Source of the DNA: Spirosoma luteum DSM 19990
GTDB taxonomy: Bacteria; Bacteroidota; Bacteroidia; Cytophagales; Spirosomataceae
Length of the DNA: 64,000 nucleotides
Assembly (NCBI RefSeq): GCF_000374065.1
Contig: NZ_KB893247.1
Coordinates: forward strand, 21,998-85,997
Direction of reading: 5' to 3'
In this document: positions 52,378 through 62,386 of the stretch, piece by piece
Numbering within the stretch: position 1 is the stretch's first letter
Layout: each line of letters begins with the position of its first letter
Made by a program: the position numbers and the translations under genes
The notes under the pieces: generated by a model
Database searches by the model: none
What the model saw: the letters and a program-made list of their open reading frames with translations, nothing else
Told to the model about the DNA's origin: nothing

Positions 52378-52581
52378 GAAGGCTTGAATCAACACACGCG
52401 TATAAAGACAATCAACGAAACGGAAAACGCTGCTGGCACGGTAGCATCCTTACTTACAGCTTGTAAAGCTGGATTAAGGTCAGCCGGTCGGATTCGGGCA
52501 GGAAAACATTAACCCTGCCTTATCGCTTATAAAACGGCTGGCTAAAGGTCATTTACGCCAGATTTTTAACTAAAACAAACA

Positions 52582-53625
52582 ATGATTACAACAAAAGGAT
52601 ACGCGGCTCAAACCGAAGATTCGGGACTCGCTCCCTGGGATTTCCAACGTCGAGAACTGGGTGCTCACGATGTTCATTTCGATATTCGTTACTGTGGTGT
52701 CTGCCATTCCGATATTCACCAGGTTCGGGGCGAGTGGGGCAATAGCATGTATCCCATGGTGCCCGGTCACGAAATTGTTGGCCGCGTGGTGGCGGTTGGG
52801 ACCGAGGTAAGTAAGTTTGCCGTGGGCGATCTGGCCGGTACGGGCTGCCTGGTCGACTCCTGCCGCGTTTGCGATAACTGCCAGCATGGGCTGGAGCAGT
52901 ATTGCACCAATGGCCACTCCCAGACGTACAATGGGCTGGAACAGGATAAAAAGACGCCTACCTACGGTGGCTATTCCAACACAATTGTAGTTCATGAGGA
53001 TTTTGTGCTGCATATTTCCGACAAGCTGGACCTGGCCGCTACGGCTCCCCTGCTCTGTGCCGGCATCACGACCTACTCACCCCTGCGGCACTGGAGCGTG
53101 GGTAAGGGCCATAAACTGGCGGTTGTGGGTTTGGGTGGCCTGGGGCACATGGGCGTAAAATTTGGCGTAGCCTTCGGGGCCGAGGTAACCGTTCTGAGCA
53201 CCTCGCCTGATAAAGAAGCAGATGCCAAAAAACTCGGTGCCCATAAATTTGTAGTCACCAGCGACCCGGCTCAACTCGAATCGGTAGCAGGCTATTATGA
53301 TTTTATTCTGGATACGGTTTCTGCCGAGCACGATTACAATGTGTACCTGTCCCTGCTAAAAACGGACGGGGTGCATATTTGCGTGGGTGCGCCACCAACG
53401 CCATCGGCTCTGCGGGCCTTTAGCCTGATTCCCGGCCGGAAAAGCATTGCTGGATCGAGTATTGGCGGGCTTCCCGAAACGCAGGAGATGCTGGATTTTT
53501 GCGCTGAACACGACATTGTTTCGGACATTGAACTCATCCCGATTCAGGACGTTGAAAAGGCCTACGAACGGATGCTGAAAGGTGATGTGCGCTACCGGTT
53601 TGTGATCGACATGGCAACGCTGTAG
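52582..53625 (+). CDS. NAD(P)-dependent zinc alcohol dehydrogenase (YahK-like)
   Basis: This 347-residue cinnamyl-alcohol-dehydrogenase-type MDR has catalytic zinc at YCGVCHSDIHQVRGEW and PGHEIVGRVVAVG. Structural zinc is at CRVCDNCQHGLEQYC. The cofactor motif VVGLGGLGHMGVKF is followed by LSTS, typical of NADPH-preferring aldehyde reductases. It reduces aldehydes to alcohols, the opposite direction to the two PaoABC-like oxidases upstream, together giving broad aldehyde detoxification. Confidence 0.92.
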   Translation: MITTKGYAAQTEDSGLAPWDFQRRELGAHDVHFDIRYCGVCHSDIHQVRGEWGNSMYPMVPGHEIVGRVVAVGTEVSKFAVGDLAGTGCLVDSCRVCDNCQHGLEQYCTNGHSQTYNGLEQDKKTPTYGGYSNTIVVHEDFVLHISDKLDLAATAPLLCAGITTYSPLRHWSVGKGHKLAVVGLGGLGHMGVKFGVAFGAEVTVLSTSPDKEADAKKLGAHKFVVTSDPAQLESVAGYYDFILDTVSAEHDYNVYLSLLKTDGVHICVGAPPTPSALRAFSLIPGRKSIAGSSIGGLPETQEMLDFCAEHDIVSDIELIPIQDVEKAYERMLKGDVRYRFVIDMATL

Positions 53626-53727
53626 TGCCCGGACGGTTCCGGTAACGCATTACATTCATCATCAACGGGGCCTGTTCGTTTGAGCAGACCCCCTCTTTTT
53701 AGTTTTGTTACTGCCTTCTTTTACTCT

Positions 53728-54303
53728 ATGAGTGCTCTTTCAGACCAAACCGATATTTTCCAGCGCCTGCAAGCTGGTGAGCCACTTCGTAAGGATGACC
53801 CGGAGTATGGCCAGTTTGGTGAAGTTGTAGCGCGTACCATCCGGTTGTGCGTCGAGATGAACGCAACGGCTACCGACATCGATCAGGTACGTACCCAACT
53901 GAGCGATATTATCGGAATCGGAATCGACCCGTCGACCACGATTTTTCCTCCATTCCATACCAACTTTGGCCGGTTTATCCGGCTGGGTAAAAACATTTTT
54001 ATCAACCATGCCTGCTCGTTCCTGGATATTGGAGGCATCACTATTGAAGATGAGGTTCAGATTGGGCCACGAGTGAATCTTACCTCCGAAAACCACCCGT
54101 TGGACCCGGCGGATCGAACAACGCTGATTCCCCGCCCAATTGTGATCAAACGCAACGCCTGGATTGGCGCGGGAGCCACCATCTTGCCGGGTGTCACCAT
54201 TGGCGAAAACTCAGTCGTTGCCGCCGGTGCCGTGGTGAGCCGCGATGTGCCACCAAACACCGTAGTGGCGGGAGTTCCCGCTAAAGTTGTTAAGTATCTG
54301 TAG
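53728..54303 (+). CDS. left-handed beta-helix O-acetyltransferase (maltose/galactoside type)
   Basis: The gene encodes 191 residues from an ATG at 53728 ([14 protein letters not shown]). The hexapeptide-repeat acetyltransferase has [20 protein letters not shown], the conserved His loop TSENHPLDP, and the trimer coil [20 protein letters not shown] ending [10 protein letters not shown]. It moves acetyl from acetyl-CoA to a sugar or other hydroxyl. It follows the dehydrogenase by about 100 bp and shares its direction. Confidence 0.9.
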   Translation: MSALSDQTDIFQRLQAGEPLRKDDPEYGQFGEVVARTIRLCVEMNATATDIDQVRTQLSDIIGIGIDPSTTIFPPFHTNFGRFIRLGKNIFINHACSFLDIGGITIEDEVQIGPRVNLTSENHPLDPADRTTLIPRPIVIKRNAWIGAGATILPGVTIGENSVVAAGAVVSRDVPPNTVVAGVPAKVVKYL

Positions 54304-54338
54304 GTCAGGTGCTATTCTGTCTCAAAGCGATAGTCATT

Positions 54339-54734
54339 ATGGACATTACACGAATTGGTTCGCAGCCTTCAGCTAAAGGGCCGGAAGACTGGTTTAGTGG
54401 TGTTGTGCGCATTGACCCCTTATTTGCGGCCAATGACGCCCGACGGGCTGCCGCAGCGAGTGTCACCTTCGAACCCGGTGCGCGAACGGCCTGGCATACC
54501 CATCCGCTGGGGCAGACGTTGCTTGTTACTGCCGGTTGTGGCTGGGTGCAACGGGAGGGCGGCCCAATTGAGGAGATTCGTCCGGGTGACGTGGTTTGGT
54601 TTGAGCCTGACGAGAAGCATTGGCACGGGGCCACGCCCACTACCAGTATGACCCACATCGCCATGCAGGAAAACCTGAACGGGAACGTAGTTGACTGGCT
54701 GGAGAAAGTCAGCGATGAGCAATACCGGAAGTGA
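54339..54734 (+). CDS. small cupin-domain protein
   Basis: The gene encodes 131 residues from an ATG at 54339 ([20 protein letters not shown]). The cupin site is [20 protein letters not shown] with [17 protein letters not shown] and the ending [11 protein letters not shown]. It is a cytoplasmic relative of the lipoprotein cupin at 41472. The family is often found beside SDRs and YahK-like dehydrogenases; enzymatic role not established. Confidence 0.87.
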   Translation: MDITRIGSQPSAKGPEDWFSGVVRIDPLFAANDARRAAAASVTFEPGARTAWHTHPLGQTLLVTAGCGWVQREGGPIEEIRPGDVVWFEPDEKHWHGATPTTSMTHIAMQENLNGNVVDWLEKVSDEQYRK

Positions 54735-54771
54735 TTAAAAACGTCACCTTCACCAAGCAGTGGTTAATAAG

Positions 54772-54851
54772 AAATTCTTATCACTAGGTAAGAATTTACA
54801 ATTAGACTTTTCCAATAATTTTCTGTCTTTTTACTCTTAATAAAAAAAGAC
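54772..54851. promoter_or_regulatory. AT-rich upstream region with two palindromes
   Basis: AAATTCTTA (54772-54780) and TAAGAATTT (54789-54797) form a 26-bp palindrome. GTCTTTTT (54825-54832) and AAAAAGAC (54844-54851) form a second one 33 bp before the ATG at 54884. Either could be an operator or terminator in the gap between the cupin and the carboxylesterase gene. Confidence 0.4.
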
Positions 54852-54883
54852 GATGATTTCACCTTAGTATTCCTGAAACTACC

Positions 54884-56545
54884 ATGAACCTGATTGACCG
54901 CAGAGATTTTTTGGCACAACTGTCATTAACGACCGCAGCCTTCTCACTTCCCCTGTCTGGATTTTCTTCGGCTGGCAAGGACGATGAGTTTGTTACCACA
55001 GACACCACCTACGGTCGCCTGCGTGGGGCACGGAAGGACGGCGTAAACCTGTTTAAAGGCATACCATATGGCGGTCGAATTTCGGGCGACAGGCGGTTCC
55101 GTCGGCCTGCTCCGCTTGAACCCTGGACAGGTGTACGGGATGCGCTTGAGTTTGGCGCACCAGCCATACAGAGTCCGCGTCGGAACGAACCCGCCCCTTC
55201 TGAGGATTGTCTTTTTCTGAACGTCTGGACACCGGCTAACGACAATAAGAAACGGCCCGTGATGTTTTACAGTCACGGCGGTGGTTTTGTGATTGGTTCA
55301 GGTGCTTCGGGGGGGCAGGATGGGTCAAACCTGGCCCGTAATTTCGACGTAGTGGTTGTGCAGACTAACCACCGCTTAGGGTTATTGGGCTTTCTGTATC
55401 TGGACGACATTGCCGGACCTGAGTACGCCGGTTCGGGCAATATGGGGATGCTCGACATTGTGGATGGCCTGAAATGGGTGCATGACAACGTTGCCCGTTT
55501 TGGTGGAGACCCGGCCAACGTCATGATTTTTGGTGAATCGGGCGGGGGCGCTAAAACGTCCTGCCTGTACGCCATGCCATCAGCGGCTCCTTACTTCAAC
55601 AAAGCCTCCATCGAGAGTGGACCCGGTGTTCGGATGGCTTCCAAAGAGACAGCTGCCGAAACGACGGCCATGCTGCTCAGAGAGTTGAACATAGCCCCAA
55701 AAGACTGGCGCAAACTGCTGGATATACCGGCGGCAGATTTACTGGCGATGCAGGCGAAGTTACCCTTTGCTCCGCCATTCCAGGAGAAGAATAACCGGAA
55801 ACCCCTGATGGAACGGAGAGCGGGTGGTTTTTCGCCGGTGGTCGATGGCGTGGTACTGCCGCATAACCCCTTCGACCCAACGGCCCCGGCCATCTCCCGC
55901 GATAAACCCCTGCTGGTAGGCTGGAATGAAGATGAATTCACCTTTTTCGCCTGGGAGCGTAAGGATACCGAATTTGCTAAACTAACGTTTGAGACCTTAC
56001 CCAAACGACTGGAACCGCAATTTGGCGAGGATACCCCCAAAATTATCGACATCTACCGGAAAGCGAACCCTAATGCTACGGCACCGGATATTTTTATTGC
56101 CGTATCGTCCATTACCATGATGGGCCTGGGTTCGGTGGATATTGCCGAGAAGAAGACCAAACAGGGCGGGGCACCAGCTTATCTATACAATTTCGGCTAC
56201 AAGTCCGAGAAGAAGATTCCCGGTACCGACTATGCCATGGGAACGCCCCACGCCATGGATATTTCGTTCAAGTTCAATAATGAACTGCCCCCCCGCGACG
56301 GTTCAGCACCGAAAGAAAGCTTCTTCGGCGGCAACCGGCCCGAACGGTTTACGGCCTCGCACCACTTTGCTGAACTCTGGACAACCTTCGCCCGCACGGG
56401 TAAACCAGCCGCCAAAGATGTACCGGTATGGCCCGCCTATAACCTTACTACCCGGCCAACCATGCGGATTGACGCTACCTGCGAAGTGATCAACAACCGA
56501 TTCAGTCAGGAACTGGCCATGTGGCGATCTGTCGGACGATTATAG
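54884..56545 (+). CDS. type-B carboxylesterase
   Basis: This 553-residue secreted esterase has a Tat-like leader (DRRDFLAQLSLTTAAFSLPL). The oxyanion region is FYSHGGGFVIGSGAS, the nucleophile Ser is in IFGESGGGAKTS, and the acid and His regions are VVDGVVLPHNPFD and GTPHAMDISFKF. It hydrolyses carboxylic esters in the periplasm. It closes the redox island and could release alcohols that the island then oxidises; that link is inference. Confidence 0.9.
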   Translation: MNLIDRRDFLAQLSLTTAAFSLPLSGFSSAGKDDEFVTTDTTYGRLRGARKDGVNLFKGIPYGGRISGDRRFRRPAPLEPWTGVRDALEFGAPAIQSPRRNEPAPSEDCLFLNVWTPANDNKKRPVMFYSHGGGFVIGSGASGGQDGSNLARNFDVVVVQTNHRLGLLGFLYLDDIAGPEYAGSGNMGMLDIVDGLKWVHDNVARFGGDPANVMIFGESGGGAKTSCLYAMPSAAPYFNKASIESGPGVRMASKETAAETTAMLLRELNIAPKDWRKLLDIPAADLLAMQAKLPFAPPFQEKNNRKPLMERRAGGFSPVVDGVVLPHNPFDPTAPAISRDKPLLVGWNEDEFTFFAWERKDTEFAKLTFETLPKRLEPQFGEDTPKIIDIYRKANPNATAPDIFIAVSSITMMGLGSVDIAEKKTKQGGAPAYLYNFGYKSEKKIPGTDYAMGTPHAMDISFKFNNELPPRDGSAPKESFFGGNRPERFTASHHFAELWTTFARTGKPAAKDVPVWPAYNLTTRPTMRIDATCEVINNRFSQELAMWRSVGRL

Positions 56546-56604
56546 GTTGCCATGAGCCGTAGCCGTTGGCTGATAATCAGTTGTTTGTGTATTTTATTCC
56601 AAGG

Positions 56605-56648
56605 TACCCCAACCCCTTCCCCTTGACATAAGGAGCGGGGTTGGGGTA
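56605..56648. terminator. GC-rich hairpin after the carboxylesterase gene
   Basis: TACCCCAACCCC (56605-56616) pairs perfectly with GGGGTTGGGGTA (56637-56648), a 12-bp stem. There is no T-run behind it, so it may be a REP-like element or a factor-assisted terminator. Confidence 0.5.
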
Positions 56649-56680
56649 ATTCCCCTAATGCCCTTAACAGACCTGTTCCA

Positions 56681-59122
56681 ATGAGAATAAAGCTATCTAT
56701 CTTTTTTATCTACGTCATAACGCTGGTGGCACCACTTCCCCAGCTAAGGGCACAGCCCATCCGGGAAGACCTTTTACAAAAACCCTGGAAAGCCCAGTGG
56801 ATTACCGGCCCCGGTCGGCCCATCAATCGGTTCACGGCTTCATCGGATCTCACGCTTAAAGACTACGGGGTCTATAAGTTCAGGAAAACCATTGAGTTGA
56901 GCAGTAAACCGACTTCATTCGTTGTTCACGTGTCGGGCGACAACCGGTATAAGCTCGTTGTGAATGGGAAGCAGGTAGCGCAGGGGCCAGCGCGGGGTGA
57001 TCTGTACTTCTGGAATTTCGAAACGCTGGATTTGGCTCCCTACCTACAGGCAGGTCAAAATACGGTGGCGGCAGTGGTCTGGAATGATGGTCGGTTCAAG
57101 CCCGAAGCCCAGATTTCCTTCCTGACGGCCTTTATCCTTCAGGGCAACGGCCCCGCCGAGGAAGTGCTGAATACCAACGATACCTGGAAAACCAGTAAGG
57201 ACGAAAGCTACCAGCCGCTGGCCGTTCGGGTTCCGGGCTATTACGTAGCCGGGCCTGCCGAACTACTGGACATGAGCAAGCACCTGAAAGGCTGGGAGAA
57301 AACAGCGTACGACGACAGTAAATGGGTCAGCGCCCGCCAGATTGGCCCCGGTGTCACCAAAGATGCGGCCGTTAATTCGTCGGGCTGGATGCTGGTGCCA
57401 TCCCCGCTTCCCGCCATGGAAATGACAACCCAGCGGTTAGCTACTACCCGGAAAGCAACCGGGGTCGACGTACCCGCCGGGTTTCCGGCCACCCCCGCCA
57501 AAGTGACCATCCCCGCCAATACAACGGCTACTATCCTGCTGGATCAGGGTTTTTTGACCAACGCGTATCCAACGCTCCAGTTTAGCGGGGGGCTGGGCGC
57601 GGGGGTATCCATCGGATACTCGGAAGGGCTCTATATTCGGAAGAATGAAAACGTTAGCGGTCCGAGATTACCCTCACTGCCCAAAGGAAACCGGGACGAA
57701 ATCGACGGGAAAATATTTATCGGCAAAGCGGATATTCTCCTGTCCGATGGTACGGCCAATCAGGTTTATACCCCGCTCTGGTGGCGAACCTATCGGTACG
57801 TGCGCCTGGTGGTGAGCACCAAAGCCGAACCGCTCGTGATCGACGACATCTACGGTACGTTTACAGGTTACCCCTTTACCGTCAATGCCAAACTGCAAAG
57901 TCAAAACCCCGAGTTGGGAAAAATGCTCGACATTGGCTGGCGAACCGCCCGGCTCTGTGCCTTCGAAACCTACATGGATTGCCCGTATTACGAACAATTA
58001 CAGTACATCGGCGATGCCCGTATACAGGGCCTGGTCTCGCTCTACTATGCGGGCGATGACCGGCTTTTGCGCTACGGGCTGACCCTGATGGATCATTCCC
58101 GCCTTGCGGAAGGCATTACCCTGAGCCGCTACCCAACCGATTTGCATCAGGAGATACCGACGTTCTCGCTCTGGTGGGTAGCCATGCTCCACGATTACTA
58201 CCAGTACCGGCCCGACAGCCTGTTCATTAAAGACAAACTGCCCGGTGCCCGGCAGGTGATGTCGTTTTTTGAACGCTATCAGCAGCCCGATGGCTCGCTG
58301 AAGAATGTTCCTTACTGGTTATTTACCGACTGGACACAAGGCAAAGGCTGGGATTTTGGCATGCCCCCTATCGGAAAAAACGGGGAGTCGGCAATACTGG
58401 ATATGCAACTGCTGTGGACCTATCAGTTAGCCGCCGAACTGGAAACTAACCTCGGCCTGAAAGAGCTGGGACGCCAGTATACAAGCCGGGCCGAGCAACT
58501 AAAAAAGACAATTCAGCGTAAATACTGGAATACGACCAAAAACCTCTTTGCCGATACCGAAACGAAAGATACGTACTCGCAGCACGCCAATTCACTGGCT
58601 ATTCTGTCGGGGGTGACCCAGGGCAGTCAGGCGACAGCGATTGCCAAAACGATGCTGGCCGATACCGCACTAACTCCGGCCTCCATCTACTTTAAGTTTT
58701 ATCTGCATCAGGCCCTCACCAAAGCCGGGTTGGGCGATGACTATCTGAACTGGTTGGGTAAGTGGCGCGAAAATATGGCATCGGGCCTGACCACCTGGGC
58801 TGAAACCTCGGACGTGAACACGTCGCGCTCCGATTGCCACGCCTGGGGATCGAGCCCCAACGTGGAGTTTTTCCGAACCGTCCTGGGCATCGACAGCGAT
58901 GCACCCGGCTTTGCCAAAGTAAAAATCACTCCTCATTTAGGGACTATTGACGCCATCAGCGGAGAAATTCCCCATCCGAACGGGAAGGTATCCGTTGCTT
59001 ACAAGGTAGAGAAAGGAGCACTAAAAGCTGACATCACACTTCCTCCCAAAACAACCGGAAGTTTTGTTTGGAAAGGGAAAACCTCTGTACTGAAAGCCGG
59101 GAAGAATGCCCTTTCGCTGTAA
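56681..59122 (+). CDS. alpha-L-rhamnosidase (GH78)
   Basis: This 813-residue secreted enzyme has a signal peptide ending near QLRAQ. The N-terminal beta-sandwich (about 50-250, SGDNRYKLVVNGKQVAQGPA) is typical of GH78 and precedes further beta domains. The (alpha/alpha)6 catalytic barrel begins near FETYMDCPYYEQLQYIGDAR, the equivalent of the DCPxRDE block. SRYPTDLHQEIPTFSLWW and SDCHAWGSSPNVEFF follow, then a C-terminal beta domain. It releases L-rhamnose from glycans or flavonoid glycosides. Confidence 0.9.
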   Translation: MRIKLSIFFIYVITLVAPLPQLRAQPIREDLLQKPWKAQWITGPGRPINRFTASSDLTLKDYGVYKFRKTIELSSKPTSFVVHVSGDNRYKLVVNGKQVAQGPARGDLYFWNFETLDLAPYLQAGQNTVAAVVWNDGRFKPEAQISFLTAFILQGNGPAEEVLNTNDTWKTSKDESYQPLAVRVPGYYVAGPAELLDMSKHLKGWEKTAYDDSKWVSARQIGPGVTKDAAVNSSGWMLVPSPLPAMEMTTQRLATTRKATGVDVPAGFPATPAKVTIPANTTATILLDQGFLTNAYPTLQFSGGLGAGVSIGYSEGLYIRKNENVSGPRLPSLPKGNRDEIDGKIFIGKADILLSDGTANQVYTPLWWRTYRYVRLVVSTKAEPLVIDDIYGTFTGYPFTVNAKLQSQNPELGKMLDIGWRTARLCAFETYMDCPYYEQLQYIGDARIQGLVSLYYAGDDRLLRYGLTLMDHSRLAEGITLSRYPTDLHQEIPTFSLWWVAMLHDYYQYRPDSLFIKDKLPGARQVMSFFERYQQPDGSLKNVPYWLFTDWTQGKGWDFGMPPIGKNGESAILDMQLLWTYQLAAELETNLGLKELGRQYTSRAEQLKKTIQRKYWNTTKNLFADTETKDTYSQHANSLAILSGVTQGSQATAIAKTMLADTALTPASIYFKFYLHQALTKAGLGDDYLNWLGKWRENMASGLTTWAETSDVNTSRSDCHAWGSSPNVEFFRTVLGIDSDAPGFAKVKITPHLGTIDAISGEIPHPNGKVSVAYKVEKGALKADITLPPKTTGSFVWKGKTSVLKAGKNALSL

Positions 59123-59291
59123 GGTCTATTCGATCTCTCATGCTACTGAATCTGGCCGATGTGGAAACCCTGCAAATCTCCATTGGGTCGGGTACTTCCA
59201 CTACTCCGTTGAATGAAAAGCACGGTTTCGCCATCAGCCACGTAACGCTGGAATAAGCACTGTTCGGTGGTGTGACTGCAGGACTACTAAT

Positions 59292-59327
59292 AAAAGCCGC
59301 GTTCAACGGGTGTTGACGCGGCTTTTT
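59292..59327. terminator. bidirectional intrinsic terminator
   Basis: AAAAGCCGCGT and ACGCGGCTTTT pair perfectly, with T-runs in both directions (GCGGCTTTTTACT on plus). It separates the rhamnosidase gene from the convergent monooxygenase gene. Confidence 0.85.
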
Positions 59328-59357
59328 ACTGTGCTGTTGAGCGAGAATAGCTCCGGC

Positions 59358-59651
59358 TTATTTGGCGGCCAGGATATCGACCATTTCAATAACGGGGTCC
59401 GACGCCAGTAGGTCCGCAGCGTTAGCCATCAACGCAGCCGCAATGGGTCCGTTGAGGTGCGCCTGCCGACCGGCATCATTCGGAAAGGTGTCAAAAATAC
59501 CAAACGTCGACGGTCCCAGTTGAACGGCGTACCAGGTAACGGTAGCGGGTTCATTCTGCGCCATGGACAACGCACTTTTTAAAAAATCAGCGACAACCTG
59601 CTCCTTGCCCGACTTGGCTTCCAGCCGTACCAGTAGTCCTACAGTAACCAT
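59358..59651 (-). CDS. putative quinol monooxygenase (ABM domain)
   Basis: The gene encodes 97 residues from an ATG at 59651 (MVTVGLLVRLEAKSGKEQ). The ABM fold has ATVTWYAVQLGPSTFGIFDT, then a His in RQAHLNGPIAAALMANA and LLASDPVIEMVDILAAK. Homologous to YgiN-like quinol monooxygenases, which oxidise quinols without cofactor. It is unrelated in detail to the ABM gene at 22319. Confidence 0.85.
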   Translation of the reverse strand: MVTVGLLVRLEAKSGKEQVVADFLKSALSMAQNEPATVTWYAVQLGPSTFGIFDTFPNDAGRQAHLNGPIAAALMANAADLLASDPVIEMVDILAAK

Positions 59652-59805
59652 AAATAAGGTGAGTTTTAAGGGGTATGTTGACAAGCTCAATCCATCAGGC
59701 AGATGGTACTTATCAGTAGGTAAGTACGCGAACCGGCCTGATACAGATTGCCCAGCAGGCGCTATCTACTTTTTACCCCATCAATCAGGGTGTGAAGGCC
59801 AGTTT

Positions 59806-59910
59806 TTAACTGTCTTCCGACTCGCAGTCTTCCTGCATGCTCGTTTCCGTTTTGAGCATAACGGGACTGATGGTGCGGTGTTCGAGCCGGTGGCGGACGC
59901 GTTTAAGGCC
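59806..59910 (-). pseudogene. orphan C-terminus of a CDF exporter gene
   Basis: The minus-strand frame reads GLKRVRHRLEHRTISPVMLK and then TETSMQEDCESEDS before a TAA. It matches the end of the intact CDF protein at 63079 (RHRLEHRNISHVTLETETS, then DDCESEEC). Nothing else of the gene remains. The two copies have the same orientation and are 3.3 kb apart, with the histidine kinase and DUF433/DUF5615 genes between them. Confidence 0.85.
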
Positions 59911-60177
59911 GCTGAAACGAGTCTAAACCCACTCGTTTATAATTAGTTTCTTTCCCCTGACAGGTTCCTGTCTTTATTAGGGTACCTTGCTGATATCTCC
60001 TTCTTTCCTCCCCGCCATGCCCCGACTTTTACTGATTTGCCTGCTCCTTTCCCTGGCGTATGGCCCTGCCATTGCCCAACCCAAAACAGGCCAAGCCCGA
60101 CTGGATTCGCTATTGGCCGAACTGCCCCGTGCCAAACCCGATACTAACCGTGTTTTGCTGCTAAATGCGATAAGTTT

Positions 60178-60219
60178 TTCCTATTCCCGTACTAGCCCAG
60201 GTTCTTCCTATTCCCGTAC
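60178..60219 (+). repeat. 27-bp tandem duplication in the kinase gene
   Basis: TTCCTATTCCCGTAC occurs at 60178-60192 and again at 60205-60219, a 27-bp period. The second copy is followed by AGTCC where the reading frame expects AAGTCC, placing the single-base loss at the repeat edge. Confidence 0.8.
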
Positions 60220-62067
60220 AGTCCAAATGAAGATATCAACTACGCCAATCAGGCCCTGGAACTTGCCCGGCAATTGGCTTGGAAAAGAGGCATGCTTCTT
60301 GCCTATCTTGGTTTAGGAATTAGATATGAAAACAAGTCCAAGTATCCCCAGGCCATGACGGCTTACTTGAGTGGCTTGAAGATTGCTGAAGAAAGGAAGG
60401 ATAAATTCGGAATTTTTGCAACTAGTACTATAACACTCTATATGGGTAATATTTACTCATCCCTGGCCAATTATCCCCAGGCTTTAGCTAACTATGAAAA
60501 AGCCCTGAAAGGTGCTGAGGAATCAGGCAGTAAAACCGGAGTGGTGGTTAGTCTGAACAATATTGGTAACGTATACAGCGAACAAGGTGAGTATGATAAA
60601 GCGTTGGACTATCGGCTAAAATCGCTGCAACTAAATGAAGCCATGGGGTTTCAAGGTCCACCTAAGGAATTGAACTTTGACAACGTGGGGCAGAGCTATC
60701 TTAACCTGGCTAACTATTCGCAAGCGCTTACCTATCTGCAAAACGGACTGAACATAAGTAAAGCAAATAGAAATAAAACCATATTAGTAAGAAGTTATAA
60801 CAACCTTAGTCAACTGTACTTAAAAATTGCCATTGACAGCAACGCTACTTCCTTAACGACGCTACTAAGAAGCAATAAAACCAGTACGCTACAAAAAGCA
60901 AGCGCTTATGCCGACAGTGCCCTAGTATTGGCAAAAGAACAGGGTGATTTAAGGTACTTATATCGAGCCTATCAAACCCGGAGCCAGATTCAGGACGCGC
61001 TGGGCGATCCACAGGCCGCTTTAGCCAATTATCAAGACTTCATCAAAACCAAAGACCTGGTCATCAACCAGCAAAACAGTAACCAAATTGCCGTCGCCAC
61101 CCTTCAGTATGATTTTGATAAAAAAGAAACGGCCCTCCAATTTCAGCAGCAACTCACCGCTGCCCAACTCCAAAAACAAACCCTGTTGACTAGTCAACAG
61201 GCGCAGGCGCTGATTCTCAAGGCCCAGGCCGCCGAGCTGGCCAATAAAGAACGGGACTTGCAGCGGCTTCAATACCTCCAGGAGAGAGCGGCCAAACAGG
61301 ACAAGGAAAAGCAACTGGCGCTCTCTCAGCGAGAGCAAGCCCTGAAAGCCACGGCCTTGGAGCTTTCCCAAACCGAAGTCAAAAACCAGACCCAGCAACG
61401 GACGTATTTATTGGCTGGGTTTGGGTTACTGGCAGCATTACTGGGCTTCATTGTGTATGGGTATGCCCAGAAACAGAAAGCCAATACCGTTTTGCAGCGA
61501 CAGAAAGAGGAGATCAATCAAAAAAGCAGTCAATTAGAACAATCCCTGGCCGAGCTAAAAGCTACCCAAACCCAACTGGTCCAGAAAGAGAAGATGGCCA
61601 GCCTGGGCGAGCTAACAGCAGGCATAGCCCACGAGATTCAGAACCCGTTGAACTTCGTCAACAACTTCTCGGAAGTGAGTGCCGAGTTGGTCACCGAACT
61701 CGAAGAAGAACAACAAAAGCCCAACCGCGATACCGATCTGGAAGCCGAACTACTGGTCGATTTAAAGCAGAACCTGCAAAAGATCACCCACCACGGCAGC
61801 CGGGCCTCCGCCATTGTACGGGGTATGCTCGAACACTCTCGCAGCTCCACCGGCGAGAAACAACCCACCAACCTCAACGCCCTAGCCGATGAATACTTCA
61901 AGCTGGCTTATCACGGCCTAAAGGCTAAAGACAAAGAATTTAATGCAGAACTGGTCACGGACTTTATGCCTGATTTGGGTATGATTAACGTGGTACCCCA
62001 GGAGATTGGCCGGGTGCTGCTGAACCTCTACAACAACGCCTTTTACGCTGTGCAGCAACGGAGCAAA

Positions 62068-62098
62068 AACCTGCAAGGTCTTCAAGACCTTACAGGTT
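62068..62098. repeat. palindromic element inside the kinase ATPase domain
   Basis: AACCTGCAAGGTCTT (62068-62082) and AAGACCTTACAGGTT (62084-62098) form a palindrome with one mismatch. It encodes an extra NLQGLQDLTGL loop between the N-box helix and the next strand without breaking the frame. It looks like a small REP-type insertion tolerated in coding sequence. Confidence 0.65.
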
Positions 62099-62386
62099 TA
62101 AATAACTACCAACCTAACGTCACGGTCAGCACCGTTCAGGCCAATGGGAAAGTAGAAATCCGAGTCAGCGACAATGGGACGGGTATTCCTGAGGCTGTCA
62201 AGGCCAAGATATTCCAACCCTTTTTCACCACCAAGCCTACGGGGGAGGGCACGGGTCTGGGCTTGTCATTGAGTTATGACATTATTACCAAGGGACACGG
62301 TGGAAGCCTGACGGTGGAAAGCCAGGAAGGGGAGGGAACGACGTTTGTGATTCAACTACCTGCGCTGAATTAAGCGGGCGAGTTGG

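Larger units (their letters stand above)
60017..62373 (+). pseudogene. TPR-containing sensor histidine kinase, frameshifted near the N-terminus
   Basis: ATG 60017 starts a signal peptide (MPRLLLICLLLSLAYGPAIA) and the first TPR helix, then the frame is lost near 60220. The rest is open from about 60193 (first in-frame ATG 60274) to 62373. Modules are TPR repeats (to about 60980), coiled coil, transmembrane helix (LLAGFGLLAALLGFIVYGYA), HisKA-like H-box KMASLGELTAGIAHEIQNPL (phospho-His), and HATPase with NNAFYAV, DNGTGIP and GTGLGLSLSYDI. A 27-bp duplication plus a one-base loss explains the break. It may instead be a sequencing error or slippage switch. Confidence 0.75.

Noticed and set aside
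59143-59256. Short plus-strand frame after the rhamnosidase (LNLADVETLQISIGSGTSTT)
   Set aside because: It looks faintly like a glycosidase C-terminal beta segment but is too short and has no start or context to call.
60178-60219. Short repeats considered as a CRISPR or VNTR
   Set aside because: There are only two partial copies within a gene, without spacers; a simple duplication is enough.
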